Source of the DNA: an uncultured Beijerinckiaceae bacterium
GTDB lineage: Bacteria > Pseudomonadota > Alphaproteobacteria > Rhizobiales > Beijerinckiaceae
DNA: 15,973 bases
Reading direction: 5' to 3'
NCBI GenBank assembly: GCA_937863205.1
Contig: CALMGA010000060.1
Span: 1 to 15,973 of the forward strand
Shown: piece after piece, positions 7,341 through 14,911 of the stretch
Layout: each line of letters begins with the position of its first letter
Numbering within the stretch: position 1 is the first letter of the stretch
Notes under the pieces: model-generated
The model's database searches: none
What the model was told of the DNA's origin: nothing
Seen by the model: the letters and a program-made list of their open reading frames with translations, nothing else
Position numbers and translations under genes: made by a program

Positions 7341-8425
7341 GGGCACCGCCTCGGACGACCGTCCTGCCCTCGTTGACGCCGGCGCCGCAAGCGCCGGTCG
7401 GCGAGGTGTCCATCACCTTTCCCGACAACCGCCATGCGTCGGCGCTGTTTGGCCAATACGACCAGAACCTCGCCCGCATCGAGCGGGGCCTGGGCGTCGT
7501 CGCCCACGCGCTCGGCAATCAGGTCACGGTAAAGGGCCCGCCCGACGGCTGCGAACGGTCCCGCCACGTCCTGCAGATCCTGTACGACCGCATCAAGGGC
7601 GGCCAGGTGATCACGCTGGGCGACGTCGATGGTGCGATCAAGGAGGGCATGCTGCAGGGCGTGCTGTTTCCGGCCGGGGCCGTCGAATCGGCGGTCGCCG
7701 ACAAGGCGCCCTTCGACCAGATCGCGACCCGCCGGCGTGGCCCGGTGCGCGCCCGCAACGCGGCGCAAAGCGCCTACCTGCGCGCGCTCAAGCGATACGA
7801 GCTTGTCCTCGCCGAGGGGCCGGCGGGTACCGGCAAGACTTGGCTCGCGGTGGGCTACGCCGTGTCGCTGCTGGAGCAGGGCCTGGTGGAGCGCCTGATC
7901 CTGTCGCGCCCGGCGGTGGAAGCGGGCGAGCGCCTCGGCTTCCTGCCCGGCGACATGCGCGACAAGGTCGATCCCTACCTCCGCCCGATCTTTGACGCCC
8001 TCAACGACTTCATGGATCCGCGTCTCGTCGAGCGCGGCCTGCAGACCGGCATGATCGAGGTGGCGCCGCTGGCCTTCATGCGCGGGCGCACGCTGTCGAA
8101 CGCCTGCGTCCTCCTCGACGAGGCGCAGAACGCCGCCTCGATGCAGATGAAGATGTTCCTCACCCGGCTAGGCGAGAACTCGCGGATGATCGTCACCGGC
8201 GATCCGACCCAGGTCGACCTGCCGCCCGGGCAGCGTTCGGGCCTCGCGGAGGCGATCTCGCTGCTGTCGGGGCTGGAAGGCATCGGCCACGTCATGTTCA
8301 AGGAGGGCGACGTGGTGCGCCACGATCTGGTGCGGCGCATCGTTGGCGCCTACGAGGGCGCGCAGCGGCGGGTGCAGGATGCGGCGGCCGGCGGGTCACC
8401 GGCCGCAGGCTCAAGCAGAAGCTGA
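7337..8425 (+). CDS. PhoH family ATPase (YbeZ-like)
   Basis: PhoH/YbeZ proteins are cytosolic P-loop NTPases with a helicase-like core, co-conserved with YbeY and thought to act in rRNA or RNA metabolism. From the chosen start the product has 362 residues. It has an N-terminal KH-like region (about 25-75), Walker A GPAGTGKT (161-168), the PhoH block [18 protein letters not shown] (189-206), Walker B VLLDEAQN (258-265) and [10 protein letters not shown] (287-296). The frame is open back to GTG 7202 inside miaB, but that extension is Arg/Pro-rich nonsense-like sequence reading the miaB tail in another frame. TTG 7337, overlapping the miaB stop and preceded by AAAGG at 8 nt, gives a normal family length. 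GTG 7406 is a less likely alternative. ybeY follows 1 nt after the stop. The last 20 residues are Gly/Ala/Ser-rich. Confidence 0.9.
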   Translation: MRAPPRTTVLPSLTPAPQAPVGEVSITFPDNRHASALFGQYDQNLARIERGLGVVAHALGNQVTVKGPPDGCERSRHVLQILYDRIKGGQVITLGDVDGAIKEGMLQGVLFPAGAVESAVADKAPFDQIATRRRGPVRARNAAQSAYLRALKRYELVLAEGPAGTGKTWLAVGYAVSLLEQGLVERLILSRPAVEAGERLGFLPGDMRDKVDPYLRPIFDALNDFMDPRLVERGLQTGMIEVAPLAFMRGRTLSNACVLLDEAQNAASMQMKMFLTRLGENSRMIVTGDPTQVDLPPGQRSGLAEAISLLSGLEGIGHVMFKEGDVVRHDLVRRIVGAYEGAQRRVQDAAAGGSPAAGSSRS

Positions 8426-8426
8426 C

Positions 8427-8981
8427 ATGCCACTCACCATCGATCTGACGGTCGAGCACGGGGCCTGGGCCGAAACCGCCGGCGACCTCGAAGCGCTGGC
8501 CGGGCGCGCGGTGCAGGCGGCGCTGCACACCGCCCGGCTCGATCAAGCACATGAGGATGACCAAGCAAGAGGGGATGGCGAAGTCAGCCTCGTGCTGTGC
8601 GACGACGCCTTCATCCGCACGCTGAACCGGCAGTGGCGGGGCTTGGACAAGCCAACCAACGTGCTGTCCTTTCCCGCAGTGCCGGCGGTCCGGCACGTCA
8701 GCCTCGGCGATATCGTCGTCGCCTATGAAACCAGCGCGGGCGAGGCTCGCGAGCGCGGCGTTTCCCTCGCCGACCACCTCGCCCACCTGCTGATCCACGG
8801 GGTCTTTCATCTCCTCGGGCACGACCACGGCGACGACCGCGAGGCCGAGCGGATGGAAGGGCTGGAAGCACGCGCCCTGGCGAGCCTCGGCCTCGCCTCG
8901 CCCTTCGAGGTGGTGGGCGAGGACACACCAAGCGACGAACGCGCCCCCGGTGACGAGAGGGGGCGGCACGCCACACCATGA
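8427..8981 (+). CDS. ybeY: Endoribonuclease YbeY
   Basis: YbeY is a metal-dependent single-strand endoribonuclease needed for 16S rRNA 3'-end maturation and ribosome quality control. The 184-residue product contains the zinc-binding signature HGVFHLLGHDH, with H124, H128 and H134 as ligands (HxxxHxxxxxH), and the conserved upstream block LNRQWRGLDKPTNVLSFP (66-83). The segment LGDIVVAYET (93-102) is also typical. Start ATG 8427 lies 1 nt after the phoH stop, and the reading frame upstream of it has no family similarity. The protein ends in about 25 hydrophilic residues (EDTPSDERAPGDERGR) beyond the usual C-terminus. The stop overlaps the corC start as ATGA. The phoH-ybeY-corC order is widespread in proteobacteria and supports the call. 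Confidence 0.95.
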   Translation: MPLTIDLTVEHGAWAETAGDLEALAGRAVQAALHTARLDQAHEDDQARGDGEVSLVLCDDAFIRTLNRQWRGLDKPTNVLSFPAVPAVRHVSLGDIVVAYETSAGEARERGVSLADHLAHLLIHGVFHLLGHDHGDDREAERMEGLEARALASLGLASPFEVVGEDTPSDERAPGDERGRHATP

Positions 8982-9985
8982 GCGACCCGCAGGCCAACTC
9001 CGGCTCCGGTCCCACGCTCATCGAGCGGTTGCGCGCCCTGTTCGGGCTCGGCGGCGCGTCCGTGCGCGACGACATCCAGGATGCGCTGGAGGACACGGCC
9101 GCCCAGACCGACTTTTCCGCGCAGGAACGCACCATGATGAAGAACGTGCTGGCGCTCCACGAGGTGGGCGTGCAGGACGTGATGGTGCCCCGCGCCGACA
9201 TCTTCGCGGTGGCGCTGACGATGACGATCGCCGAAGTGCTCGCCATGTTCCGCACGGCCGGCCACTCGCGGCTGCCGGTCTACGCCGCGACGCTGGACGA
9301 TCCGCGCGGCATGATCCACGTGCGCGACCTCATCGACCACATCGCCGCCGCCGAGGAGCCCGTGCCGCACGATGCCATTGCCGCCGACCCCGCCGCGGGG
9401 GAATCGCAGCCCCGCGACGGCGGCCGCGAGCCGGCCCCCGACAAGATGGTGCGGTCGCTCGGCTCCCTCGACCTGACCCAGCCGCTGTCGGCCGCCCGCA
9501 TCCTGCGCCCGGTGCTGTTCGTGCCGCCCTCGATGCCGGCGCTGGACCTGCTGGTGAAGATGCAGACGACGCGCACCCACATGGCGCTGGTGATCGACGA
9601 ATACGGCGGCACGGAAGGGCTCGCCTCCATCGAGGACATCGTGGAGATGATCGTCGGCGACATCGAGGACGAGCACGACCTGACCGAAGACCCCAAGATC
9701 GAGGCCGACGGCGCGGGATCCTTCCTGGTCGACGCCCGCGCCGGGCTGGAGGACCTGAGCCAGGCGCTGGGCACCGACCTCGAAGCGCTGCACGACGCCG
9801 AGGACGTGGAAACGGCCGGCGGACTGGTGACCGCGCTCGCCGGCCACGTGCCGGTGCGCGGCGAGATCGTGGTGGACGGCGGCTTCGAATTCGAGGTGCT
9901 GGACGCCGATCCCCGACGGATCAAGCGGCTGAAGATCTATCGGCAGGTTGCGCTGCCGGAGCGGGGCGCGGCGACGGCGGCGTGA
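8978..9985 (+). CDS. corC: CorC/TlyC-type CBS-domain protein (hemolysin family)
   Basis: These cytosolic proteins have a CBS pair and a CorC_HlyC domain. They are linked to magnesium/cobalt efflux (CorC) or annotated as hemolysin TlyC, and their exact activity is unsettled. The 335-residue product has no transmembrane segment. The first CBS motif begins at VQDVMVPRADIF (65-76), the second at RPVLFVPPSMPALDLL (177-192), ending in the hallmark VIDEYGGTEGLASIEDI (205-221) and IVGDIEDEHD. A CorC_HlyC domain fills about 245-325. A hydrophilic insert at about 124-155 separates the CBS halves. ATG 8978 overlaps the ybeY stop by 4 nt, so translation is probably coupled. In many alphaproteobacteria lnt follows this gene. 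Here the block ends and a minus-strand accessory operon converges on it after 128 bp. Confidence 0.92.
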   Translation: MSDPQANSGSGPTLIERLRALFGLGGASVRDDIQDALEDTAAQTDFSAQERTMMKNVLALHEVGVQDVMVPRADIFAVALTMTIAEVLAMFRTAGHSRLPVYAATLDDPRGMIHVRDLIDHIAAAEEPVPHDAIAADPAAGESQPRDGGREPAPDKMVRSLGSLDLTQPLSAARILRPVLFVPPSMPALDLLVKMQTTRTHMALVIDEYGGTEGLASIEDIVEMIVGDIEDEHDLTEDPKIEADGAGSFLVDARAGLEDLSQALGTDLEALHDAEDVETAGGLVTALAGHVPVRGEIVVDGGFEFEVLDADPRRIKRLKIYRQVALPERGAATAA

Positions 9986-10113
9986 AGAGCGAGGGTTCCC
10001 ATGGCCCGCGGTGCCGGTTCAGCCTGAAGCGATTGCTGATCGTTCCGGACGAACGGGCTTGCGGCCGGCCGATGGCAGTACGCTTCGTCATTGCCGAGGC
10101 ACCGATGCGGGGC
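9986..10113. other. Convergent intergenic region, weak hairpins only
   Basis: These 128 bp lie between the stop codons of corC (+) and the helical-protein gene (-). They contain a short inverted repeat, CGTTC (10041-10045) and GAACG (10051-10055), and the 10-bp palindrome CGGCCGGCCG (10062-10071). Neither is followed by a U-run on either strand, so no intrinsic terminator can be called with confidence. No lnt fragment or mobile-element end was recognised here. Confidence 0.4.
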
Positions 10114-10827
10114 TCAATCGACGGGGTCTTTACCGTCCCATTCGGCAAGCATCGAAGCGCCCTCTAGTCGCTCCGGCTCCGCGCCCTTCCGTTTTGTTGA
10201 AGGTGTCTTCGGCCTTATTTTCGAGGGCGTCGTCGCCACTGGCGGCGCGGGGTCTTGGCGGCATTCCAGCAAAGCGATGAGATGATCAAGCCCGCTCTTC
10301 GGATCGAGGCTGCGGGCTGCCGCGTCGAACTTGCGTAGAAAGGTCTTGACCTGATTTGCCGTCAATCTGGCGACAATCTCGGATCGATCCTCGGCGTCAA
10401 ACCCGGCCCACACGGCACGAGCAGCATCCACATCGGCGCTTCGCGCGAGTTCCCCCGCTCTTTCTGTGATGAACTTTGCGCGCACCCTCGGATCCACGAT
10501 CGGCGGCCTCGCGTCCGTCGCCAATTCCAGGAGATTTCGCGCGACGTCGCGCGAGCTCATCTTTGCAAGCTGCGGCAGGTAACGATCAAGACGCCTGAGT
10601 AGTGACTTGGCTTTGGCGGGATCGAGGCCTTCAATAAGAACCGGGAAGACTTGTTCTTGCGCGAAAGAAGCACCGAGCTGCTGCAACGCATCGACGTCTT
10701 TGCAAACGCTCAAACTTTTATAGAAAAGCGATCTAACGTCCGTGACGAATTTCGGACCGATCTCGTACCGCTCCGAAAAGCTTGCGATCGATTGGCAGAT
10801 GGCGATTGCTTGCTCGGAAGCGTTCAA
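10114..10827 (-). CDS. Unrecognised helical protein, third gene of the nuclease-like/ParA operon
   Basis: I do not recognise a family. The 237-residue product is predominantly alpha-helical by composition, with no signal peptide, membrane segment or catalytic motif that I can see. Residues 1-190 look like packed helices. Residues about 190-225 are a basic, Pro/Thr/Lys-rich linker (PSKIRPKTPSTKRKG), and the last dozen residues are acidic (LAEWDGKDPVD). Such a layout fits a partner or nucleic-acid-binding protein, but this is only inference. Translation starts at TTG 10827. A near-perfect GGAGGAG lies 5 nt upstream (7 nt from the end of its GGAGG), and the TTG overlaps the parA stop as TTGA, so the gene is almost certainly real and coupled to parA. 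Base composition appears lower in GC than the neighbouring housekeeping genes. Confidence 0.8.
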   Translation of the reverse strand: MNASEQAIAICQSIASFSERYEIGPKFVTDVRSLFYKSLSVCKDVDALQQLGASFAQEQVFPVLIEGLDPAKAKSLLRRLDRYLPQLAKMSSRDVARNLLELATDARPPIVDPRVRAKFITERAGELARSADVDAARAVWAGFDAEDRSEIVARLTANQVKTFLRKFDAAARSLDPKSGLDHLIALLECRQDPAPPVATTPSKIRPKTPSTKRKGAEPERLEGASMLAEWDGKDPVD

Positions 10828-11774
10828 AGATACTCCTCCAAACCTTCATCTTTCACCAGCGCCTTGAACTGCTGTATCGCCATGCCACCGTATCTCTGGT
10901 TGAGCGTCGGGATGAAAGGGGCTGCACCAGCGGGGCGGAGTTCGGGGTAGATGCCGTCCGCAAGGTCGGCGCTCTGATTGATCTCGGATTGCAAGATCAA
11001 TTGACCGTAGCGCGCTCTCAAATGCTTCATCACCGCTTTATGCTGTGATGTGTTCTGAACGCGCGTGAACAACACTCGCGCGTGAGCGACAGCACTGGGC
11101 GATACGGATTTGTGAAGCACGCTTTCGAGGAAAGCGAGCAGGCCGAACGCCGACATGCGGTCGGGGATGGTGGGGATGATGACAAGGTCGCTCGCGTTGA
11201 TCGCCGTCTCGGTCAGCGCCGATATGCCCGGAGCGCAGTCGAACAGGACGTAATCGAAGTCGGCGCGCAGTCTGGAAAAGTCGCCCTCGAACAGATTGCG
11301 CAGGTAGGACAGGACACCGTTGAAATCCTGCCGGCGCCTGGTGAGCGCGATCAGGAGTTCGCGCTCGATGATGCGAAGGCGTTGGCTTGCCGGTATCAGG
11401 TTGAGGAAAACCGGCTTGCCACCGTGAGTGACGTTGCATGTACCCCGACGGATGCGGGTCCCGAGCTGTGTCTGCGCCTCATCGATGACGCGCAGCTTGA
11501 GGTAGGCATCGATCGTCCGCCCCTGCTGGATCAATTGCGCCAGCAGCGCATCGCCCACGATGCACAGCGACGCGCTCGCCTGCTGGTCGAGGTCGACGAC
11601 GAGCACCGACGCCTTCTTCTCGATCGCGAGGAATTCGGCGAGACCGACCACCGTCGTCGTCTTGCCGACCCCGCCCTTCATGTTGGCGACGGCGATGAAC
11701 TTCGCCCTTGGCTTCGTCCCGGGCGCGGCGGGCGGCGTCGGGGCTCGCGCGTTGGCCGGCTTTCCGTTCGTCAC
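10824..11774 (-). CDS. ParA/MinD-family ATPase without a ParB neighbour
   Basis: ParA-family ATPases dimerise on ATP and bind DNA or membrane to segregate plasmids and chromosomes or to position protein cargo. The 316-residue product opens with a Pro/Ala-rich leader (1-24), then IAVANMKGGVGKTTT with the deviant Walker A KGGVGKTT (33-40, signature lysine K33). The A' motif is VVDLDQQAS (59-67), where Gln replaces the usual Pro of DLDPQ, and the Walker B-like strand is YVLFDCAPG (175-183). A typical C-terminal stretch, SEINQSADLADGIYPELRPA, lies near 278-297. No amphipathic MinD-type membrane helix is evident. Translation starts at GTG 11774, overlapping the stop of the nuclease-like gene as GTGA, with GGAGG 4 nt upstream. 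No ParB gene lies in the window, so the partner may be the helical protein that follows. Confidence 0.9.
   Translation of the reverse strand: MTNGKPANARAPTPPAAPGTKPRAKFIAVANMKGGVGKTTTVVGLAEFLAIEKKASVLVVDLDQQASASLCIVGDALLAQLIQQGRTIDAYLKLRVIDEAQTQLGTRIRRGTCNVTHGGKPVFLNLIPASQRLRIIERELLIALTRRRQDFNGVLSYLRNLFEGDFSRLRADFDYVLFDCAPGISALTETAINASDLVIIPTIPDRMSAFGLLAFLESVLHKSVSPSAVAHARVLFTRVQNTSQHKAVMKHLRARYGQLILQSEINQSADLADGIYPELRPAGAAPFIPTLNQRYGGMAIQQFKALVKDEGLEEYL
10833..10839 (-). promoter_or_regulatory. Strong ribosome binding site for the helical-protein gene
   Basis: On the minus strand GGAGGAG lies inside the last codons of parA, at a standard distance from TTG 10827. It fixes this unusual start codon and the 4-nt coupling of the two genes. 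Confidence 0.75.
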
Positions 11775-12706
11775 ACAGCCTCCGAGATCGCCCGCCGCAG
11801 CGTTGCTTTCTGCTCCGCCGAGAGTTTCGTCTCAAGGAAATCGTCGACGATCGAGTTGAGGGTCGGCTTGCGGCGGGGATCGACCAGCACCTCGCAACCG
11901 CCGGGCTCGGTCGGACGCGACGGGTCCCTGATCCGGATCAGGCCGATCCCGTGCTCCCCGCAGTGCTTGATGATGTCGTTGAGCATCGCTTCGCGGTTCG
12001 AGCGGGCCGGTAGGTGCCAGACGAAATGGCCGAAATGGGTGAAGCGGGTCTGCGCCAAGGCTTCGTGGATGGCAAGGACGCTGCCGCCCGCTTCCGTTTT
12101 CAACTCGAAGGAATGCAGGTCGACCTGCGCGCCGGGCATCAGGCGGAAGCGCATGGCGCTGACCAGGATGAAGTCCGGTCGCGCCCACTTGCCCTTCTGG
12201 CCCGTCATCACGGAGGTGTCCTGGATGATGCAGGCGCCATCGGGCGGCAGGTCCAGCGACGTGCGGAACGGCCCCGAAAGGAAGTCGCGCAGGGGCTGCA
12301 TCAGGGCGCTCTCCGACCAGACCACCGCCGCCTCGGCGGGCGTCGCCCCGCCGGTGACTGCCGGCGGGCCGGGCTGGGTGAGAAAGGTCTGGCCGCCCTG
12401 GCCGCGCAGGCGGCCGACCTTGCCTTGCGCCAGCAGGGCGCCGCGGGCTTGGAGGAACAGGTCGTCGTCGACGACGCATTCGAGCCGTTGCGCCAGCAGC
12501 GCCCGCATCACGCGGTTGAGAACAGGCGTGCCGTCCTCCGGCAGCGTCCGGAGCATTTCCGCCCCGATCTCGTTGAGCAGCATGTCGCCGGTTGCGGGCA
12601 CGCGCATCCGCCAGGGATCGCCAGGGTTGCAATCATCTAGAGCAATCCAAAGATCGCGCGCAAGCTGCTCGCGGCAAACACTCGCATCTTTCGCGGATGC
12701 GCCCAA
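11771..12706 (-). CDS. Putative PD-(D/E)XK nuclease-like protein
   Basis: I recognise a fold signature but not a named family. The C-terminal half carries a restriction-endonuclease-like active-site pattern. WARPDF supplies D178, and SFELKTE supplies E201 and K203 on the following strand. Then comes a helix, IHEALAQTRFTHFGHFVWHL (213-232), and a late GIGLIRI strand (253-259), as in many PD-(D/E)XK enzymes. Residues about 35-110 could be a winged-helix domain, with GKVGRLRGQGGQTF resembling a wing; this is less sure. The 311-residue protein probably starts at TTG 12706, with GAGG 8 nt upstream. That GAGG overlaps the stop codon of the chemoreceptor gene only 10 bp away. The stop overlaps the parA GTG start. 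Possible roles are a restriction or defence effector, or a mobile-element protein. ATG at residue 34 is a shorter alternative start. Confidence 0.72.
   Translation of the reverse strand: MGASAKDASVCREQLARDLWIALDDCNPGDPWRMRVPATGDMLLNEIGAEMLRTLPEDGTPVLNRVMRALLAQRLECVVDDDLFLQARGALLAQGKVGRLRGQGGQTFLTQPGPPAVTGGATPAEAAVVWSESALMQPLRDFLSGPFRTSLDLPPDGACIIQDTSVMTGQKGKWARPDFILVSAMRFRLMPGAQVDLHSFELKTEAGGSVLAIHEALAQTRFTHFGHFVWHLPARSNREAMLNDIIKHCGEHGIGLIRIRDPSRPTEPGGCEVLVDPRRKPTLNSIVDDFLETKLSAEQKATLRRAISEAV
11779..11783 (-). promoter_or_regulatory. Ribosome binding site for the ParA-like gene
   Basis: GGAGG on the minus strand lies within the last codons of the nuclease-like gene, 4 nt before GTG 11774. 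The short spacing and the GTGA overlap point to coupled translation. Confidence 0.6.
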
Positions 12707-12716
12707 CGGCGCCGCC

Positions 12717-14783
12717 TCACGCCGCCTGCGCCATTCGGATCCGCGCGATGGCGTCCGAAACCTGTTCGCCCAGCTGTTTGCTGACGTCGGTCAGCGTCGC
12801 GATCTCTTCCAGCATGGCCGCCGCCGCCCGGCCGGTCTCGCCGGTGCAGCGGTCGACATCCTCGATCGCCCGGTCGACGTGGCGCGTCGCCGCCACCGCC
12901 GAGCACACGTAGCCGGCGATGCTGCCCGTCGCCTCGCCCTGTACCGCGACCGCTCCCGAGATCGCCGCCGCCATCTGGTCGATGCGCTCGATGGTTGTCC
13001 CGATGGAGGCGAGAACCGCGGCGGCATTGCCGGCGGTGGTGCGCATGGCGTCGATCTGCTGGGCGATCTCGCCGGTGGCGATCCCGGTCTGCGTCGCCAG
13101 CGCCTTGACTTCCTGGGCGACGATCGCGAAGGCGCGGCCGGCCTCGCCCGATCGCGCCGCCTCGATGGTGGCGTTCAGGGCGAGCAGGTTGGTCTGCTGC
13201 GCGATCTTGGAGATGGTGTCCACCACCACGCCGATCCTGGACGCCTGGATCGACAGTTCGGAGGTGACGATCGTGGAGCTCCTCGCCTGCTTCGCCGCCG
13301 CCGAAGCGATGGCGCGCGCGTCCATCGCCTCGCTGGTGATCTGGTCGATCGATCTTTGCAGGAAGCCGGCGGCAGCGTCGACGGCGTTGACGCTGGTGCC
13401 CGCCGCCGCCGCCGCATCGGCGATCACCTTCGCCTTTTGCGTCGACTCGACCGCGATCGCCGACATGCCTTCGGCGCGATGCATGATCGCGTCGGAGGAG
13501 CGGGTGACGACGCCGGCGACGACCTGCACGGAATGGGCGAGTTCGTCGGCGAGCTGTTTCAGTTCCCGCCGGCGCGCCTCCGCATGGTGCAGGTCCACCT
13601 CCGTTTGCGAGGCTTTCAGCCTGTCGATCTCGCTCTCGGATTGCCGGAAGTTCACCAGAGCCCTCGCGATCGAGCCGATCTCGTCCGAGCGAGTGAGGTC
13701 CAACGCCATCGCGGGGGCCGGGTCGTCCCGCAGTCGGCGAATGTAGGTTTCAATGCCGCGCAGCGGGCGCGTGACGATGATCCGCATGGCGATCAGGATC
13801 AAGCCGAGCAGGCACAGCAGCACCACCACGGCCGGCGCCAGCATCGGCATCCTGGCCATGGTGACCTGCGCGGTGAAGGCGGCGAGAGGGACGTCCATGA
13901 CCACATACCAGGGTGATTTGGCCGAGGAGAAGGTGATCGGCCGGATGCCGCGCACGACCGGTCGCCCGCCTTCGAGGCGGTTCGCGTCGTAGCGCCCGCG
14001 CAACCGGGCGAGCGCGAAATCGGTGTTCAACCCGGTCTGCTTCTCGTGAAGCGACATCGACGCAAGACTCGCCCGCGACGTGGCGACCACCGTTCCATCG
14101 GTCGAGGCAAGGGTCAGCATGGCGCTGGTCGGGCGTTCGATGGCGCAGATCGAGGCCTGCAGCGGCTCGATGGCGACGTCGATGCCGACCGCGCCGACGA
14201 CCTTGCCGCCGACCAGGACCGGCTCGGCATAGGAGATCACCGCGAGATGGTCGCCATCCCCGTCGACGAGGTAGTAGGGCTCGCTCACGAAAGCCTGCCC
14301 GTCGACCAGGGGCGACCGGAACAAAGGTTCCCCGAGCAGCGAAGGGCTGAGCTGGTTCGACGCCGGATCCGCCGAGAAGGACGCGCCCGTGCGCTCCCAG
14401 CGCAGGAGCCGATGGCCCGTGGCGGCGCCAAGGTCGGGCGCCCAGATCAGCCAGGCTGCCCGCAGCGCCGTGCTGCCGGCCATCAGGTGCGAAACGATGG
14501 CCGCGCTGGCCGCCGGATCGTGGATCGCGGCGCCGCGCAAGGCGGACAGGCCGCTCGCCGCGACGAACACCTTGCGGAACTCCGCCGCAAGCCTCTGGCT
14601 GACCCGCTCGGCGGTCACGCCGACGGTTTCCGCCGCCAAGCGCCGCGCCTGATCGTCGGCAAGGGTCTGCGCCTGGCGAACGAACAGTTCCGTGGCAAGC
14701 GCGATTACAAGCGCCACGCAGGAGGCCACGATGATGCCGAGTTTGAAGCCGAGCGTCAGTCTGCCAAAGAACGCTCGCGGCAC
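12717..14783 (-). CDS. Methyl-accepting chemotaxis protein with periplasmic Cache sensor
   Basis: This transmembrane receptor controls the CheA-CheW kinase in response to ligands bound outside the membrane. The 688-residue product has TM1 at about 15-35, a periplasmic region of roughly 270 residues resembling a double Cache domain ([12 protein letters not shown] and [10 protein letters not shown] are typical), TM2 at about 314-333, HAMP at about 338-390 and a long signalling coiled coil. The hairpin tip [20 protein letters not shown] (about 524-543) is nearly canonical. No CheR-binding pentapeptide is seen at the C-terminus. The frame is open to TTG 14816, but GTG 14783 has AAGGA 7 nt upstream while TTG has no such site, so GTG is preferred. 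The ligand is unknown. No che gene lies in the window; the gene that follows after 10 bp is the nuclease-like gene, which may share its transcript. Confidence 0.94.
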   Translation of the reverse strand: MPRAFFGRLTLGFKLGIIVASCVALVIALATELFVRQAQTLADDQARRLAAETVGVTAERVSQRLAAEFRKVFVAASGLSALRGAAIHDPAASAAIVSHLMAGSTALRAAWLIWAPDLGAATGHRLLRWERTGASFSADPASNQLSPSLLGEPLFRSPLVDGQAFVSEPYYLVDGDGDHLAVISYAEPVLVGGKVVGAVGIDVAIEPLQASICAIERPTSAMLTLASTDGTVVATSRASLASMSLHEKQTGLNTDFALARLRGRYDANRLEGGRPVVRGIRPITFSSAKSPWYVVMDVPLAAFTAQVTMARMPMLAPAVVVLLCLLGLILIAMRIIVTRPLRGIETYIRRLRDDPAPAMALDLTRSDEIGSIARALVNFRQSESEIDRLKASQTEVDLHHAEARRRELKQLADELAHSVQVVAGVVTRSSDAIMHRAEGMSAIAVESTQKAKVIADAAAAAGTSVNAVDAAAGFLQRSIDQITSEAMDARAIASAAAKQARSSTIVTSELSIQASRIGVVVDTISKIAQQTNLLALNATIEAARSGEAGRAFAIVAQEVKALATQTGIATGEIAQQIDAMRTTAGNAAAVLASIGTTIERIDQMAAAISGAVAVQGEATGSIAGYVCSAVAATRHVDRAIEDVDRCTGETGRAAAAMLEEIATLTDVSKQLGEQVSDAIARIRMAQAA

Positions 14784-14790
14784 CGGACGA

Positions 14791-14795
14791 TCCTT
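14791..14795 (-). promoter_or_regulatory. Ribosome binding site deciding the chemoreceptor start
   Basis: AAGGA on the minus strand lies 7 nt before GTG 14783 and favours it over TTG 14816, whose upstream sequence is pyrimidine-rich. Confidence 0.6.
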
Positions 14796-14911
14796 GGTTG
14801 GATAAGGGAGGTGCAACCGCAGGGGTGAGGCTGTCTGTCGCAGTGGATCTTGCTATTTGATCGTTTCGAATCCCTTACGTCATCGGAGCCGTTTTGCAGA
14901 CGGGTGCCGCT

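Noticed and set aside
5658..7346. A 562-codon open frame on the minus strand opposite miaB
   Set aside because: It mirrors the miaB codon structure and has no recognisable motif; miaB on the other strand is certain.
10030..10075. Possible intrinsic terminator between corC and the convergent operon
   Set aside because: The stems are only 5 bp (CGTTC/GAACG) or a simple palindrome, with no following U-run.
11082..13916. A 944-codon open frame on the plus strand across the parA, nuclease-like and chemoreceptor genes
   Set aside because: It is antisense to three well-supported genes, has Arg/Asp-rich low-information sequence and no domain. Long stop-free antisense frames are expected in GC-rich DNA.
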